64,000 nt of DNA from DASZQL01 sp964391865 (GCA_964391865.1 CAYMNQ010000006.1:124001-188000), one strand, 5' to 3'; positions 16,889-26,636 are shown, numbered from the stretch's first letter. The notes: generated by a model not told the origin, from the sequence alone. Made by a program: numbers and translations.

Positions 16889-17659
16889 ATGAACCGCGCG
16901 ATGATCCCGTCCGTCCTGTCCGTACTCGCCGTCGGTGCCGTTGCAGGAATGCTCATCGGCGCCTCACTCGGTACCGCCCACGCCGAGCAGAACACCGCCC
17001 GCTCGTCGCCCACCTGGGCGCAGGGGGGCAAACGCGAACGCTGGACCCCCGACAACACCGTCTTCGCGTTCATCGACCACCAGACCGGGCTGATGAACCT
17101 CGTCAACGACACCCCCGCGGTCGAATACAAGAACTACGTCGTCGGCCTTGCCAAGCTCGCCAAGATCCACAACATCCCCTCGGTGCTCACCACCAGCGCC
17201 GAGAACGGCCCGAACGGCCCGATCACCCCCGAAATCCCCGCGCTGCTCCCGAACGCGCCGCTGATCTCGCGCCCGGGCCAGATCAACGCGTGGGAGAACA
17301 CCGACTTCGTCGAAGCGATCCGCAAGACCGGGCGCAAGAAGATCGTCATGTCCGGCATCACCACCGATGTCTGCGTCGCGTTCGCGGCCCTCTCCGCGCT
17401 CGACGCGGGCTACGAGGTGTACGTCGTCACCGATGCCTCGGGCAGCATGAGCGAACAGACCCAGCTCGCCTCGCTCATGCGCATGCAGGACGCCGGAGCG
17501 ATCATGGGCACGTGGTTCGCCCTCTCGTGCGAGATGCTCTGGGATTGGCGCGCCCCCGCGGGCGGCCCGAGCGCCCAGCTCTTCATCGAGCATTTCCCGG
17601 CCTACGCCGAGATCTTCAACAGCCACAAGCACGCAACCGAGCAGGCCGCGAAGAAGTAA
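16889..17659 (+). CDS. Exported isochorismatase-family hydrolase, YcaC-like
   Basis: A 256-residue cysteine hydrolase. Residues 1-32 form a Sec signal peptide ('LSVLAVGAVAGMLIGASLG' then AHA/E), unusual because YcaC relatives are cytoplasmic. The catalytic Asp is in 'FAFIDHQTGLM' and the nucleophile Cys in 'ITTDVCVAFAALSAL'; 'ISRPGQINAWENTDFV' and 'VVTDASGSMSEQTQLASL' are YcaC-subgroup signatures. The true substrate of this subgroup is unknown. An AAGGAG site precedes ATG 16889. The next gene, an exported amidohydrolase, follows after 114 bases on the same strand and may share the operon. Confidence 0.9.
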   Translation: MNRAMIPSVLSVLAVGAVAGMLIGASLGTAHAEQNTARSSPTWAQGGKRERWTPDNTVFAFIDHQTGLMNLVNDTPAVEYKNYVVGLAKLAKIHNIPSVLTTSAENGPNGPITPEIPALLPNAPLISRPGQINAWENTDFVEAIRKTGRKKIVMSGITTDVCVAFAALSALDAGYEVYVVTDASGSMSEQTQLASLMRMQDAGAIMGTWFALSCEMLWDWRAPAGGPSAQLFIEHFPAYAEIFNSHKHATEQAAKK

Positions 17660-17773
17660 TCGAGCACAACACTTGAACGCGCGCGCCGGCCGCTCGCCGC
17701 CGCGCGCGATTGCCCGCCAACCGCCCGACCCGCACCCGCGCGGCACGCCCGCGCTCCCCCGGAGGTCCAGTGC

Positions 17774-19702
17774 ATGAGCCCGGTCACCCGCCGCGAGTTC
17801 GTGAAATCGACCGCACTCCTCGGCGTGGCTGGTGCGCTGCACGCCTGCGCCTCGCGCCGACCCGTTGCTCACGACGGCTCCCCCTCGATCATCGTCTACA
17901 ACGGTCGCGTCTCGACGATGAACCCCGCTTCCCCGCGCGCCACCGCCTTCGCAGCCGCCGGCGGCCGGTTCACCGCCGTCGGCGGCAACGCGGAGATACT
18001 CGCCCTTCGCGCCCCGAACACTCGCGTCATCGACGCCGCCGGACGCCGCATCATCCCGGGCCTGATCGACAGCCACATCCACGTCATCCGCGGCGGGCTC
18101 AACTACAACCTCGAACTCCGCTGGGACGGTGTCCCCAGCCTCGCCGACGCCATGCGCATGCTCCGCGAGCAAGTGTCGCGCACCCCCACCGGACAGTGGG
18201 TCCGCGTCGTCGGCGGGTTCGCCGAACTCCAGTTCGCCGAACGGCGGCTCCCCACGCTCGACGAACTCAACGCCGCCGCGCCGGATACGCCCGTCTTCAT
18301 CCTTCATCTGTACGACCGTGCGCTGCTCAACCGCGCCGCGCTCCGCGCCGTCGGCTACACGAAGGACACCCCCGAACCGCCCGGCGGCATCATCGAGCGC
18401 GACCGGCACGGCAACCCTACCGGGCTTCTCGTCGCCAACCCCAACGCCTTCATCCTCTACAAAACGCTATCGCTCGGCCCCTCGCTCCCGCCCGACCACC
18501 AGATGAACTCCACGCGCCACTTCATGCGCGAACTCAACCGCCTCGGCGTCACCAGTGTCTGCGACGCTGGCGGCGGGTTCCAGAACTACCCGGACGATTA
18601 CGCCATCATCAACCAACTGCACCAACGCGGCGAGCTTTCCGTCCGCGTCGCCTACAACCTCTTCACCCAGCGCCCGCAGAAAGAGCGCGAGGACTTCGCA
18701 AACTGGGCCGCCAGCACGCGGATGTACCAGGGCGATGAATTCCTCCGCCTCAACGGCGCGGGCGAGATGCTCGTCTACTCCGCCGCCGACTTCGAGGATT
18801 TCCTCGTCGCCCGCCCCGACATGCCCGGCGCGATGGAGCCCGATCTCGAAGCCGTCGTCGCGCTGCTGGCCCGCAACAACTGGGCCTTCCGCATGCACGC
18901 CACCTACGACGAGACCATCTCCCGCGCCCTCGACGTCTTCGAGAAAGTCGACCGCGACACACCCATCCGCAACCTCCGCTGGTTCTTCGACCACTGCGAG
19001 ACCATCAGCGACCGCAACATCGAGCGCGTCCGCGCCCTCGGCGGCGGGATCGCCGCCCAGCACCGCATGGCGTTCCAGGGCGAGTACTTCGTGAGCCGCT
19101 ACGGCCGCGCCGCCGCCGAGCGCACGCCCCCCGTCCGCCGCATGCTCGAACTCGGGATCCCGGTCGGCGCCGGAACCGATGCCACGCGCGTCGCCAGCTA
19201 CAACCCCTGGACCAGCCTTGCATGGCTCGTCACCGGACAGACCGTCGGTGGCACCACGCTCTACCCCGAGCGCAACCGCCTCTCGCGCGAGGAAGCGCTC
19301 CGCCTCTACACCACCGGCAGCGCCTGGTTCAGCCGCGAGGAATCCACCAAGGGTCGCATCGCGCCGGGCCAGTTCGCCGACGCCGCGGTCCTCAGCGAGG
19401 ATTTCTTCGAAGTCCCGGACGACCGCATCCGCGCGATCGAGAGCGTGCTGACGCTGATGAACGCCGAGGTGGTCCACGCGGCCGGCGAGTTCGCTTCACA
19501 CGCCCCCGCGCCGATCCCCATCCTCCCGGAGTGGTCACCCGTCACGAAGTTCAGCGGTCACTGGCGCGCTGCTGCGGTTGCCTCTTCGCCATCACCCACA
19601 GCCGCTGCGCTCGCGTGCGCGCGCCCGCATCACACCCACGCCCCCCTCGGCCGCGATGCGCTCAGTTCGCCCGGCCTCGGTTGTTCGTGCTGGGCGTTCT
19701 AA
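17774..19702 (+). CDS. Tat-exported amidohydrolase family 3 (YtcJ-like)
   Basis: A 642-residue metal-dependent hydrolase. The N-terminus 'TRREFVKSTALLGVAGA' is a twin-arginine signal, and the following LHACAS could be an imperfect lipobox. The composite domain starts at 'IIVYNGRVSTMNP', and the metal-binding 'PGLIDSHIHVIRG' is typical of YtcJ-like amidohydrolases. Later family segments are 'FRMHATYDETISRALD', 'FDHCETIS', 'AAQHRMAFQGEYF' and 'VGAGTDATRVASYNPW'. The C-terminal 'GRIAPGQFADAAVLSED' is also conserved. GGAGG precedes ATG 17774. The last 45 residues, rich in Ala/Pro/His, are beyond the normal domain and run to within 18 bases of the convergent nuoF. Substrate unknown. Confidence 0.93.
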   Translation: MSPVTRREFVKSTALLGVAGALHACASRRPVAHDGSPSIIVYNGRVSTMNPASPRATAFAAAGGRFTAVGGNAEILALRAPNTRVIDAAGRRIIPGLIDSHIHVIRGGLNYNLELRWDGVPSLADAMRMLREQVSRTPTGQWVRVVGGFAELQFAERRLPTLDELNAAAPDTPVFILHLYDRALLNRAALRAVGYTKDTPEPPGGIIERDRHGNPTGLLVANPNAFILYKTLSLGPSLPPDHQMNSTRHFMRELNRLGVTSVCDAGGGFQNYPDDYAIINQLHQRGELSVRVAYNLFTQRPQKEREDFANWAASTRMYQGDEFLRLNGAGEMLVYSAADFEDFLVARPDMPGAMEPDLEAVVALLARNNWAFRMHATYDETISRALDVFEKVDRDTPIRNLRWFFDHCETISDRNIERVRALGGGIAAQHRMAFQGEYFVSRYGRAAAERTPPVRRMLELGIPVGAGTDATRVASYNPWTSLAWLVTGQTVGGTTLYPERNRLSREEALRLYTTGSAWFSREESTKGRIAPGQFADAAVLSEDFFEVPDDRIRAIESVLTLMNAEVVHAAGEFASHAPAPIPILPEWSPVTKFSGHWRAAAVASSPSPTAAALACARPHHTHAPLGRDALSSPGLGCSCWAF

Positions 19703-19720
19703 CTCGCTTCGCGTGCTCAC

Positions 19721-21136
19721 TCACGCGTTCGCCGCCGCCCCGATCGTCATCGTCACCGGCACGAAGCTCGGCTTCACCCGCGCCTCGAACTCATCCCGGT
19801 ACTTGTTCACGATCGTCCGCACGGCCCAGTTGTTCCCGTCCGCCAAGCCGCAGATCGTTGTCCCCGGCATCGCGCCCATGCTTGTCGAAATCTCGAGCGC
19901 GAGGTCGAGGTCTTTCGTTCGGCCGTTGCCCTCTTCGATGCGCGACAGCAACTGGTACAGCCACCCGCTCCCTTCGCGACAGGGCGTGCACTGCCCGCAA
20001 CTCTCGTGCTTGAAGAACCTCGCGATGTTTCGCGCTACGGCCACCATGTCGGTGTCTTCATCGAACACCGTCGGGCACGCGGTCCCCAAACCCAGCACGT
20101 TGTACTTCCGCCCGATGTCGAAATCCATCTCCGCGTCGAACTGATCCGGGCCGAGAATCCCCGTGGAAATCCCGCCGGCGATCGCGCCCTTGAACTTCTT
20201 CCCGCCGCGCATCCCCTGGCAGTAGTCCTTGCTTTCGATCAGCGTGCGCAGCGGAATCCCAAGATCGCACTCGAACACGCCCGGCCGATTCACATGCCCC
20301 GACACGCCCATCAGCTTGCTGCCGAAGCTCGGCGGCCCGCCGACCGTGCTCGCGGTGCCCTGAGATTGGAACCACGCGACGCCGTTCTCAACAATGCTCG
20401 GCAGGTGCGCCAGCGTCTCGACGTTGTTGATGATCGTCGGCCGACCGAAAAGCCCCTTGATCGCCGGGAAGGGCGGCTTGATCCGCGGCCAGCCGCGCTT
20501 TCCTTCGAGCGACTCCAGCAGCGCCGTCTCCTCGCCGCACACATACGCGCCCGCGCCGCGGTGCACGTGGCAATCGACGGCCCATGTGCCGCCCGCCGCC
20601 GTGCTCGTGCCGTTGAGCAACCCCTGCTTGCCAAAGACGCCGTTCTCGTACGCCTCTTTGATCGCCGCTTCGAGCACCATCGCTTGATGGTGATACTCGC
20701 CGCGGATGTAGATGAACGCGCGGCTCAGCCGGCACGCATAACACGCGATCGCGATCCCCTCGAGCATGATGTGCGGATCAAAATCCATCAGCAGGCGGTC
20801 TTTGAACGTGCCCGGCTCGGATTCGTCCGCGTTGATCGCGAGATATCGCACGCCCATCTCGGCCTGGCTCTTCCCCTCTTCGACCTTCGGCAGGAACGTC
20901 CACTTCAGCCCGGTCGGGAACCCCGCCCCGCCCCGCCCGCGCAGCCCGGATTCCTTCACGTCATTCACGAGCGCATCGGGCTTCATGCCCAGCGCCTTGC
21001 GCAGCCCGACATACCCGCCGGTCGAGACGTACTCCGAGTACGACACAATGTGCCGCTTCGCCGGGTCGGCGTAGGGCCAGCAGGGGATGCGCTTCGTCAG
21101 CGCGGGGGCAGTCATCTTGGGCGACCAGGTCGGCAT
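19721..21136 (-). CDS. nuoF: NADH-quinone oxidoreductase subunit F
   Basis: A 471-residue NADH-binding flavoprotein of complex I, passing electrons from NADH through FMN to an iron-sulfur cluster. The FMN/NADH glycine-rich motif 'GRGGAGFPTGLKW' and 'YLAINADESEPGTFKDR' are intact, as is 'GAGAYVCGEETALLESLEG'. The N3 4Fe-4S ligands are in 'ESCGQCTPCREG' and the distal Cys in 'TTICGLADG'. ATG 21136 has GGAG at a good distance and gives normal length. The gene is alone: the neighbours are a convergent amidohydrolase and a divergent beta-helix gene, with no nuoE, nuoG or other complex I subunit in 64 kb. Confidence 0.96.
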   Translation of the reverse strand: MPTWSPKMTAPALTKRIPCWPYADPAKRHIVSYSEYVSTGGYVGLRKALGMKPDALVNDVKESGLRGRGGAGFPTGLKWTFLPKVEEGKSQAEMGVRYLAINADESEPGTFKDRLLMDFDPHIMLEGIAIACYACRLSRAFIYIRGEYHHQAMVLEAAIKEAYENGVFGKQGLLNGTSTAAGGTWAVDCHVHRGAGAYVCGEETALLESLEGKRGWPRIKPPFPAIKGLFGRPTIINNVETLAHLPSIVENGVAWFQSQGTASTVGGPPSFGSKLMGVSGHVNRPGVFECDLGIPLRTLIESKDYCQGMRGGKKFKGAIAGGISTGILGPDQFDAEMDFDIGRKYNVLGLGTACPTVFDEDTDMVAVARNIARFFKHESCGQCTPCREGSGWLYQLLSRIEEGNGRTKDLDLALEISTSMGAMPGTTICGLADGNNWAVRTIVNKYRDEFEARVKPSFVPVTMTIGAAANA

Positions 21137-21612
21137 GCGCGAAACTCCAATCCACAAACGAGACGAGCCGCGTGAGCAAGCGTCCCGTTCGGCAAGGCAG
21201 GTGATTGTACGGCCAAGCACCCACCGCCGCAGCAACGGTTCACAACTCCTACTCGAAGAGGGACGCCAAGCTAGAGCCGAGCGCTTTCGCACAGTAGGGA
21301 GAAGCGGCCGAAGTCGCGTTAATCGGCGAAATCTCCTTTAGTCGAGCGCCGATCCGCAGAGAGTCATTCAGCGCAACCGAGCGCCCTTCGCTCCAACGCG
21401 CCGCCCTCATGCTTCGCACCGACAGACACCTTCTCCATCCCCCCAAAATCCCCTCACTGCAGGCTTTTTCGTTGTCTCGCGCCCCCTCTCCCTGCATACT
21501 CAACTCCAGCGTGAGGAGTCGTCGGCCCGCCCGCGGGCGGCGGTGGTCGTCAACCATCACTCCTCGCAAGGTCCGGCGCGTTCGACCCGCCACTGAGAGA
21601 GAGGGTAGTCCG
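21137..21612. other. 476-bp divergent spacer between nuoF and the beta-helix cluster
   Basis: No convincing gene in any frame. It holds the nuoF 5' region, a candidate promoter for the beta-helix cluster (21472-21500), and an inverted repeat of GAGGAGT (about 21513) with ACTCCTC (about 21561) in the presumed leader of the first beta-helix gene. Confidence 0.5.
21472..21500 (+). promoter_or_regulatory. Candidate sigma-70 promoter of the beta-helix cluster
   Basis: TTGTCT (21472-21477), a 17-base spacer and CATACT (21495-21500); each hexamer matches four consensus positions. It would give a leader of about 105 bases containing an inverted repeat. Prediction from sequence only. Confidence 0.35.
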
Positions 21613-22821
21613 ATGCGTTCATGCGTAACATCCGCCAGCAGCGCGTTCCTGTCCCATTCCAATTCTCTGCTCTGCGTTCTCTGCGCCTCGGCGGTGAGTA
21701 TCTCTTCCGCCGGCCCGCTCACCCCGCCCGCCGGCCCGATCGCCCCAACCCCCGGCCCCGAGCCGCGCATTGCGATCAACGCCACCAACACCCCCGGAGA
21801 CGCCGATAGTCTTTTCAGAATCACCCAGCCCGGCTCGTATTACCTCACAGGAAACATCACCGGTGTGGCTGGCAAGCATGGCATCGAGATCGCGGCCGAC
21901 GACGTGACGCTGGACCTCGGCGGATTTCATCTCGAGGGAGTCCCGAGCATGGGGGACTTTGACGGCGTGAGCGCGGGTGGACCGAGCAGGTCTACCATCT
22001 CGGTTTTCAACGGCACGATCCGTGGATGGGGCGGGCACGGGATCGAGTTCATCACACTGCTGGTCTCGGCCGGGCGCATCGAGCGCATCATCGCCCATGG
22101 CAACGCCGGCAGCGGCATTCGCGCGGGGCAGGGTTTTCTGGTCTCCGCCTGCTCGTCTGGGGCCAACATGGCCAACGGCATTTCAGCCGGGATCGGCAGC
22201 ACCATCGAGAATTGTTGGGCTTCCAGCAACGGCTCCAACGGAATATCAGCCAACGTGCAGTGCACGCTTTCGGGCTGCGTCGCCGTCTTCAACAACGCCA
22301 GAGGAATCACGACGAATAGTGGCTGCGCGATCACCGGCTGCACCGCGCGGCAGAACTCCGGCGACGGCATCTTCGCGGACGCCGACAGCACGCTCACGAA
22401 CTGCACCGCGACAAACAATTCCAGCGACGGCATCAGCGTCAACTTCGGCGCCGTCGTAGAAGGATGCACGGCGTCAGCCAACGGGCTGGACGGCATTCAA
22501 TGCACATCCGGCTGCGTTATTCGCGACAACTCGTGCCGGGGGAACGGAGCGCCCGTCGATGGCGCTGGTATCCACGTCACATCGAACGACAACCGGATCG
22601 AAGGCAACACATGCACGGGCGCCGACCGCGGCATCGACGTCGACGCGGCGGGCAACATCATCATCCGCAACACATGCTCGGGCAACACCGTCAACTGGGA
22701 CATCGTCGCCGGCAACGCCTACGGGCCGATCGTTGCCACGCCCGCCGGCGCCGCGGTGAACGGCAACACCGCCGCCGCAGCGCTCGGCTCTACCGATCCC
22801 AACGCGAATTTCTCGTACTGA
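21613..22821 (+). CDS. Secreted right-handed beta-helix protein, paralog 1
   Basis: A 402-residue exported protein, first of five tandem paralogs. The signal peptide core is 'NSLLCVLCASAVSISSAG'. A conserved head follows: 'GPLTPPAGPIAPTPGPEPR', 'INATNTPGDADSLFRI' and 'GSYYLTGNITGV'. From about residue 100 comes a right-handed beta-helix of roughly 23-residue coils, each with a Gly-Ile turn and an Asn-Cys step ('TIENCWASSNGSNGIS'), so Cys should stack along the solenoid. The tail is conserved among paralogs ('DRGIDVDAAGNIIIRN') and ends 'DPNANFSY'. Proteins of this fold include polysaccharide lyases and adhesins, but no catalytic residues are recognisable. ATG 21613 follows a GAGGG site. Function unknown; probably surface or extracellular. 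Confidence 0.88.
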   Translation: MRSCVTSASSAFLSHSNSLLCVLCASAVSISSAGPLTPPAGPIAPTPGPEPRIAINATNTPGDADSLFRITQPGSYYLTGNITGVAGKHGIEIAADDVTLDLGGFHLEGVPSMGDFDGVSAGGPSRSTISVFNGTIRGWGGHGIEFITLLVSAGRIERIIAHGNAGSGIRAGQGFLVSACSSGANMANGISAGIGSTIENCWASSNGSNGISANVQCTLSGCVAVFNNARGITTNSGCAITGCTARQNSGDGIFADADSTLTNCTATNNSSDGISVNFGAVVEGCTASANGLDGIQCTSGCVIRDNSCRGNGAPVDGAGIHVTSNDNRIEGNTCTGADRGIDVDAAGNIIIRNTCSGNTVNWDIVAGNAYGPIVATPAGAAVNGNTAAAALGSTDPNANFSY

Positions 22822-22873
22822 ACCCGCCGCCACGCGCACGCGCATCCCGCTACTCACACACAGGAACACACCC

Positions 22874-23998
22874 ATGCCGTCCCACCATGCCACCCGAGTT
22901 TTCTTCCCGACGACCAACATCCTTCTCTGCATTCTTTGCGTCTCTGCGGTGAATCTTGTCCAAGCCGGCCCGCTCACCCCGCCCGCCGGCCCCATCTCGC
23001 CGACGCCGGGACCCGAGCCACGCATCGCCATCAACGCCACCAACACACCCGGCGACGCTGATTCGCTCTTCCGAATCTCCGCTGCGGGAAGTTACTACCT
23101 CACCGGTAACGTCACCGGCGTCGTCGGCAAGCACGGCATCGAGATCGCCGTTACAGGAGTCACCCTTGACCTCAACGGCTTCGAGGTCATCGGCAACGGG
23201 GCCGCCTCCGCCTTCGACGGTGTCTTCTCGGCCGTCACTTCGAGCGGTGTCGTCCCCGTCACCATCCAGAACGGCACCATCCGAAACTGGGGCGACGACG
23301 GCATCCGCGGCTCGGGCGTCATCGTCCGCCATTGCGTGCTCGTCAACAATTCGGGCGATGGCATCTCGGGCGCGGTCGTCGTGACGGACTGCGTGGCGAC
23401 CGGCAACATGGGCAACGGCATCCAAGCCAACAACGGCGCGTTGGTGCAAAACTGCCTCGCGCGGGACAACGGCGACGACGGCATCAGCGCCAGCAACGGA
23501 TCCACGGTGACCGACTGCACGGCCCGCAATAACGGGGGCTACGGCATCATCGCCTTCGGCAGCGGCTTGATCAGCCGCTGCACGTCGTCACTCAACACGT
23601 TGGGCGGCATCAACGGGCAGCAGGCCACCACCATCCTCGACTGCAACGCCAGCGACAACGACGCGAGCGGCATTACCGTCCAGGGCGAGTGCCTCGTCCG
23701 CGGCAACACCTGCCATGGCAACGGAGCTTCCGGCATCTTCGTGTCCAGCGTCACGGGCACACGTGTCGAGGGCAACACGGTGACCAACAATGTCCGCGGC
23801 CTGCACATCACCGGCACCAACACGCTCATCATCCGCAATACCGCGCACGGCAATACAACCTGGAACTGGGACATCGACGCGAACAACATCGTCGGCCCCA
23901 TCATCAACCGCACCGCGCCGGCCAGCGCCTCCATCAACGGCGATTCCGCCCCCGACTCCACCGGCAGCACCCACCCCAACGCCAACTTCACGTATTGA
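22874..23998 (+). CDS. Secreted right-handed beta-helix protein, paralog 2
   Basis: A 374-residue paralog beginning 52 bases after paralog 1. The signal peptide core is 'NILLCILCVSAVNLVQAG'. It shares the head 'PEPRIAINATNTPGDADSL' and 'GSYYLTGNVTGVVGKHGIE', but its middle coils differ from those of its neighbours, for example 'NNSGDGISGAVVVTDC' and 'GDDGISASNGSTVTDC'. It lacks the 'DRGIDVD' block but keeps the equivalent 'RGLHITGTNTLIIRNT' and ends 'HPNANFTY'. Cys recurs once per coil. Likely co-transcribed with the other paralogs; no enzyme motif seen. Confidence 0.88.
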   Translation: MPSHHATRVFFPTTNILLCILCVSAVNLVQAGPLTPPAGPISPTPGPEPRIAINATNTPGDADSLFRISAAGSYYLTGNVTGVVGKHGIEIAVTGVTLDLNGFEVIGNGAASAFDGVFSAVTSSGVVPVTIQNGTIRNWGDDGIRGSGVIVRHCVLVNNSGDGISGAVVVTDCVATGNMGNGIQANNGALVQNCLARDNGDDGISASNGSTVTDCTARNNGGYGIIAFGSGLISRCTSSLNTLGGINGQQATTILDCNASDNDASGITVQGECLVRGNTCHGNGASGIFVSSVTGTRVEGNTVTNNVRGLHITGTNTLIIRNTAHGNTTWNWDIDANNIVGPIINRTAPASASINGDSAPDSTGSTHPNANFTY

Positions 23999-24053
23999 TC
24001 CTGCGATGCACCGCGGCCACGCATCCCATCACGCACGCGAAAGAACGAATCCC

Positions 24054-25307
24054 ATGCCAACCCGCCACCCCCGCCGTTCCCTCATCAACCAATCAAGCTC
24101 TCTTCTCTGCGCTCTCTGCGTCTCCGCGGTGAGTCCATCTCTAGCCGGCCCGCTCGCCCCGCCCGCCGGCCCGATCGCGCCAACCCCCGGCCCCGAGCCG
24201 CGCATCGCCATCAACGCCACCAACACGCCGGGCGATGCCGACAGCCTCTTCAAGATCACCCAACCAGGGTCGTACTACCTCACCGGCAACATCACGGGCG
24301 TGCTCGGCAAGCACGGCATCGAGATCGCCGCCGGCGGCGTCACGCTCGACCTCAACGGCTTCGACCTCTCGGGCGTCCCTGCGATGGGCGCTTTCGACGG
24401 CGTGAGCGTTACCACACTCAGTGTGTCCAACATTGCCGTGGTCAACGGCTCGGTCCGCGGCTGGGGCGACGAGGGCGTCGACCTCGGCACTGCCGGAGCA
24501 ACCAACTGCCGCCTCGACGACCTGCTCGCCGACGCCAACGCCGGCGTCGGCATTCTCGCCCATACTGCCAACACGATCTCGAACTGCTCAGCACGCAACA
24601 ACGCCGGCGGCGGCATTCGAGGATTCAACAACTGCACGGTCTCGAGTTGCTCGGCCATGAGCAACACCAACAGCGGCATCGTTGTCGGTATCGGCTCCAT
24701 CGTCTCGAACTGCTCGGTGAGCGGAAACACCGTCGTCGGCATCAGTGCGAACGGAACAATCGTGAACTGCTCGGCAATCAGCAACACGGGCATCGGCATT
24801 AGTGGCGTCGGGACCATCCTGCACTGCTCGGCGATCAGCAACAACGGCATCGGGATCTCCGCCGACAGCGGCACCACGATCGCAAGCTGCCTGGCCGCCA
24901 GCAACACCAGCAGCGGCATCTCCGTCGGGAGCGCGTGCATCGTCACCGACTCCACCGCCTACTTCAACAATGCCGACGGCATCGTGTGCGCGACAGCATG
25001 TGTGATCCGCGGCAACTCCTGCGCCAGCAACGGCTCCGGCGCAAACGACGGCGCGGGCATCCATGTCACCGGCGCGGACAACCGCATCGAGGGCAACAAC
25101 TGCACGAGCGCCGACCGCGGCATCGACGTCGATCTCGGCGGGAACTTCATCAGCAGGAACATCTGCTCGGGGAACGCCAACAACTGGGAAATGAGCGCGG
25201 GCAACATCGTCTTCGTCGTCAACGGTGTCCCGGCCGGTGCGTTCGTCGGCAGTGCCGGCGGCAGCGCACCCGGCTCCGCCGATCCCAACGCCAACTTCTC
25301 GTACTGA
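24054..25307 (+). CDS. Secreted right-handed beta-helix protein, paralog 3
   Basis: A 417-residue paralog, 55 bases after paralog 2. ATG 24054 gives the signal 'SSSLLCALCVSAVSPSLAG'; the frame is open further upstream into paralog 2 but that part is not similar to anything. The head is as in the other copies. The middle has the most regular solenoid of the five: successive coils read 'IVNCSAISNTGIGISGVGT' then 'ILHCSAISNNGIGISADSG', an obvious recent internal duplication. The conserved tail 'DRGIDVDLGGNFISRN' ends 'DPNANFSY'. Confidence 0.88.
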   Translation: MPTRHPRRSLINQSSSLLCALCVSAVSPSLAGPLAPPAGPIAPTPGPEPRIAINATNTPGDADSLFKITQPGSYYLTGNITGVLGKHGIEIAAGGVTLDLNGFDLSGVPAMGAFDGVSVTTLSVSNIAVVNGSVRGWGDEGVDLGTAGATNCRLDDLLADANAGVGILAHTANTISNCSARNNAGGGIRGFNNCTVSSCSAMSNTNSGIVVGIGSIVSNCSVSGNTVVGISANGTIVNCSAISNTGIGISGVGTILHCSAISNNGIGISADSGTTIASCLAASNTSSGISVGSACIVTDSTAYFNNADGIVCATACVIRGNSCASNGSGANDGAGIHVTGADNRIEGNNCTSADRGIDVDLGGNFISRNICSGNANNWEMSAGNIVFVVNGVPAGAFVGSAGGSAPGSADPNANFSY

Positions 25308-25361
25308 TCCCGCCGTCCTCGCGCGGCCTCGCATTTCACCGCTCACACTGGAATCCAGGAA

Positions 25362-26579
25362 ATGTCACCACTCCACAACTGTCACGCCCTCTTCATCCAG
25401 TCCAGCCTCATCCTCGGCGCTCTCGGCGTCTCCTCGGTAAATCCCTCGTTCGCCGGCCCGCTCACCCCGCCCCCCGGCCCCATCGCGCCAACCCCCGGCC
25501 CCGAGCCGCGCATCCCGATCAACGCCACCAACACCCCCGGCGACGCTGACTCGCTCTTCAAGATCACCCAACCAGGGTCGTACTACCTCACCGGCAACAT
25601 CACGGGCGTCGCCAACAAGCACGGCATCGAAATCGCCGCTAACAGCGTCACGCTCGATCTCAACGGGTTCGAACTCCTCGGCGTTGCAGGGTCGTTCGAC
25701 GGTGTGAGCGTGACGACGACCAGCAGCTATCTCGAAAACGTCTCCGTGCTCAACGGTTCGGCCCGCGGATGGGGCGCCGATGGCATCGACCTCGGCACTT
25801 CTGGCTCAGGTGCGGGGTCGACTGGTGGTCGCGTGGTCGGCGTTCATGCGAGCGCCAATGGCGGGTGGGGCATCTACGCCGACGACAATCAGACGGTGAC
25901 CGAGTGCACCGCGTACGAAAACGGCTCAAGCGGCATCCGCCTTGGGAATGGATCGTCGATCAGCAACTGCACCTCGTTCCGCAATGGGAGCAGCGGTATC
26001 GGCACCGGCTTGAACTGTGCCGTCACGAACTGCTCCGCATACAACAATACTGGCTTCGGCATCAGCGTCACCATCGCCTGCGTCGTCACGCAATGCTCCG
26101 TCTACCTGAACGGTGGAAATGGCATCAACGCCACCGAAGCCGCGGTCACAAACTGCGTGGTGTACTCGAACTCGGGCAACGGCATCGACGGTCTTGGCAG
26201 CACGATCACCGGCTGCGATGTCGCCGACAACACCCTCGACGGCATCCGCTGTAGTTCTTCCAACGTGATCCGTGGCAACGCCTGCAGGAACAACGGCCGT
26301 GGCGGCGGCGACGGCGCTGGCATCCACGCCACCGGCAACGACAACCGAATAGAGGGCAACAACTGCACCGGCGCCGACCGCGGCATCGACGTCGACGCCT
26401 CCGGCAACTTCATCATCCGCAACACCTGCTCCGGCAACACCATCGGCTGGGTCATCGCGGCCAACAACGTCGTCGGCCCAATCCTCGACCGCCGTGCCCC
26501 GGCCAGCGCCGCTATCAGCGGCTTTGCCGCACCGAGCAGCCTCGGCTCCACCGACGCCAACGCGAACTATTCGTACTGA
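25362..26579 (+). CDS. Secreted right-handed beta-helix protein, paralog 4
   Basis: A 405-residue paralog, 54 bases after paralog 3. Its signal 'QSSLILGALGVSSVNPSFAG' is the most diverged of the five and has lost both Cys of the LLCALC core. The head has an extra Pro (LTPPPGPIAP) and PINATNTPGDADSL. The solenoid coils are variable ('AVTNCVVYSNSGNGIDGLG'). The tail 'DRGIDVDASGNFIIRNTCSG' is followed by 'DANANYSY' at the C-terminus. No catalytic signature. Confidence 0.88.
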   Translation: MSPLHNCHALFIQSSLILGALGVSSVNPSFAGPLTPPPGPIAPTPGPEPRIPINATNTPGDADSLFKITQPGSYYLTGNITGVANKHGIEIAANSVTLDLNGFELLGVAGSFDGVSVTTTSSYLENVSVLNGSARGWGADGIDLGTSGSGAGSTGGRVVGVHASANGGWGIYADDNQTVTECTAYENGSSGIRLGNGSSISNCTSFRNGSSGIGTGLNCAVTNCSAYNNTGFGISVTIACVVTQCSVYLNGGNGINATEAAVTNCVVYSNSGNGIDGLGSTITGCDVADNTLDGIRCSSSNVIRGNACRNNGRGGGDGAGIHATGNDNRIEGNNCTGADRGIDVDASGNFIIRNTCSGNTIGWVIAANNVVGPILDRRAPASAAISGFAAPSSLGSTDANANYSY

Positions 26580-26636
26580 TTCCCGCGCGCTCCGCCTGCA
26601 ACATATCTCACCGCTCACACACTGAGGACACCACCG

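Noticed and set aside
24700..25000. Short regularly spaced repeats suggesting a CRISPR-like array
   Set aside because: The period is a multiple of three, the repeats are degenerate and encode beta-helix coils; there are no cas genes.
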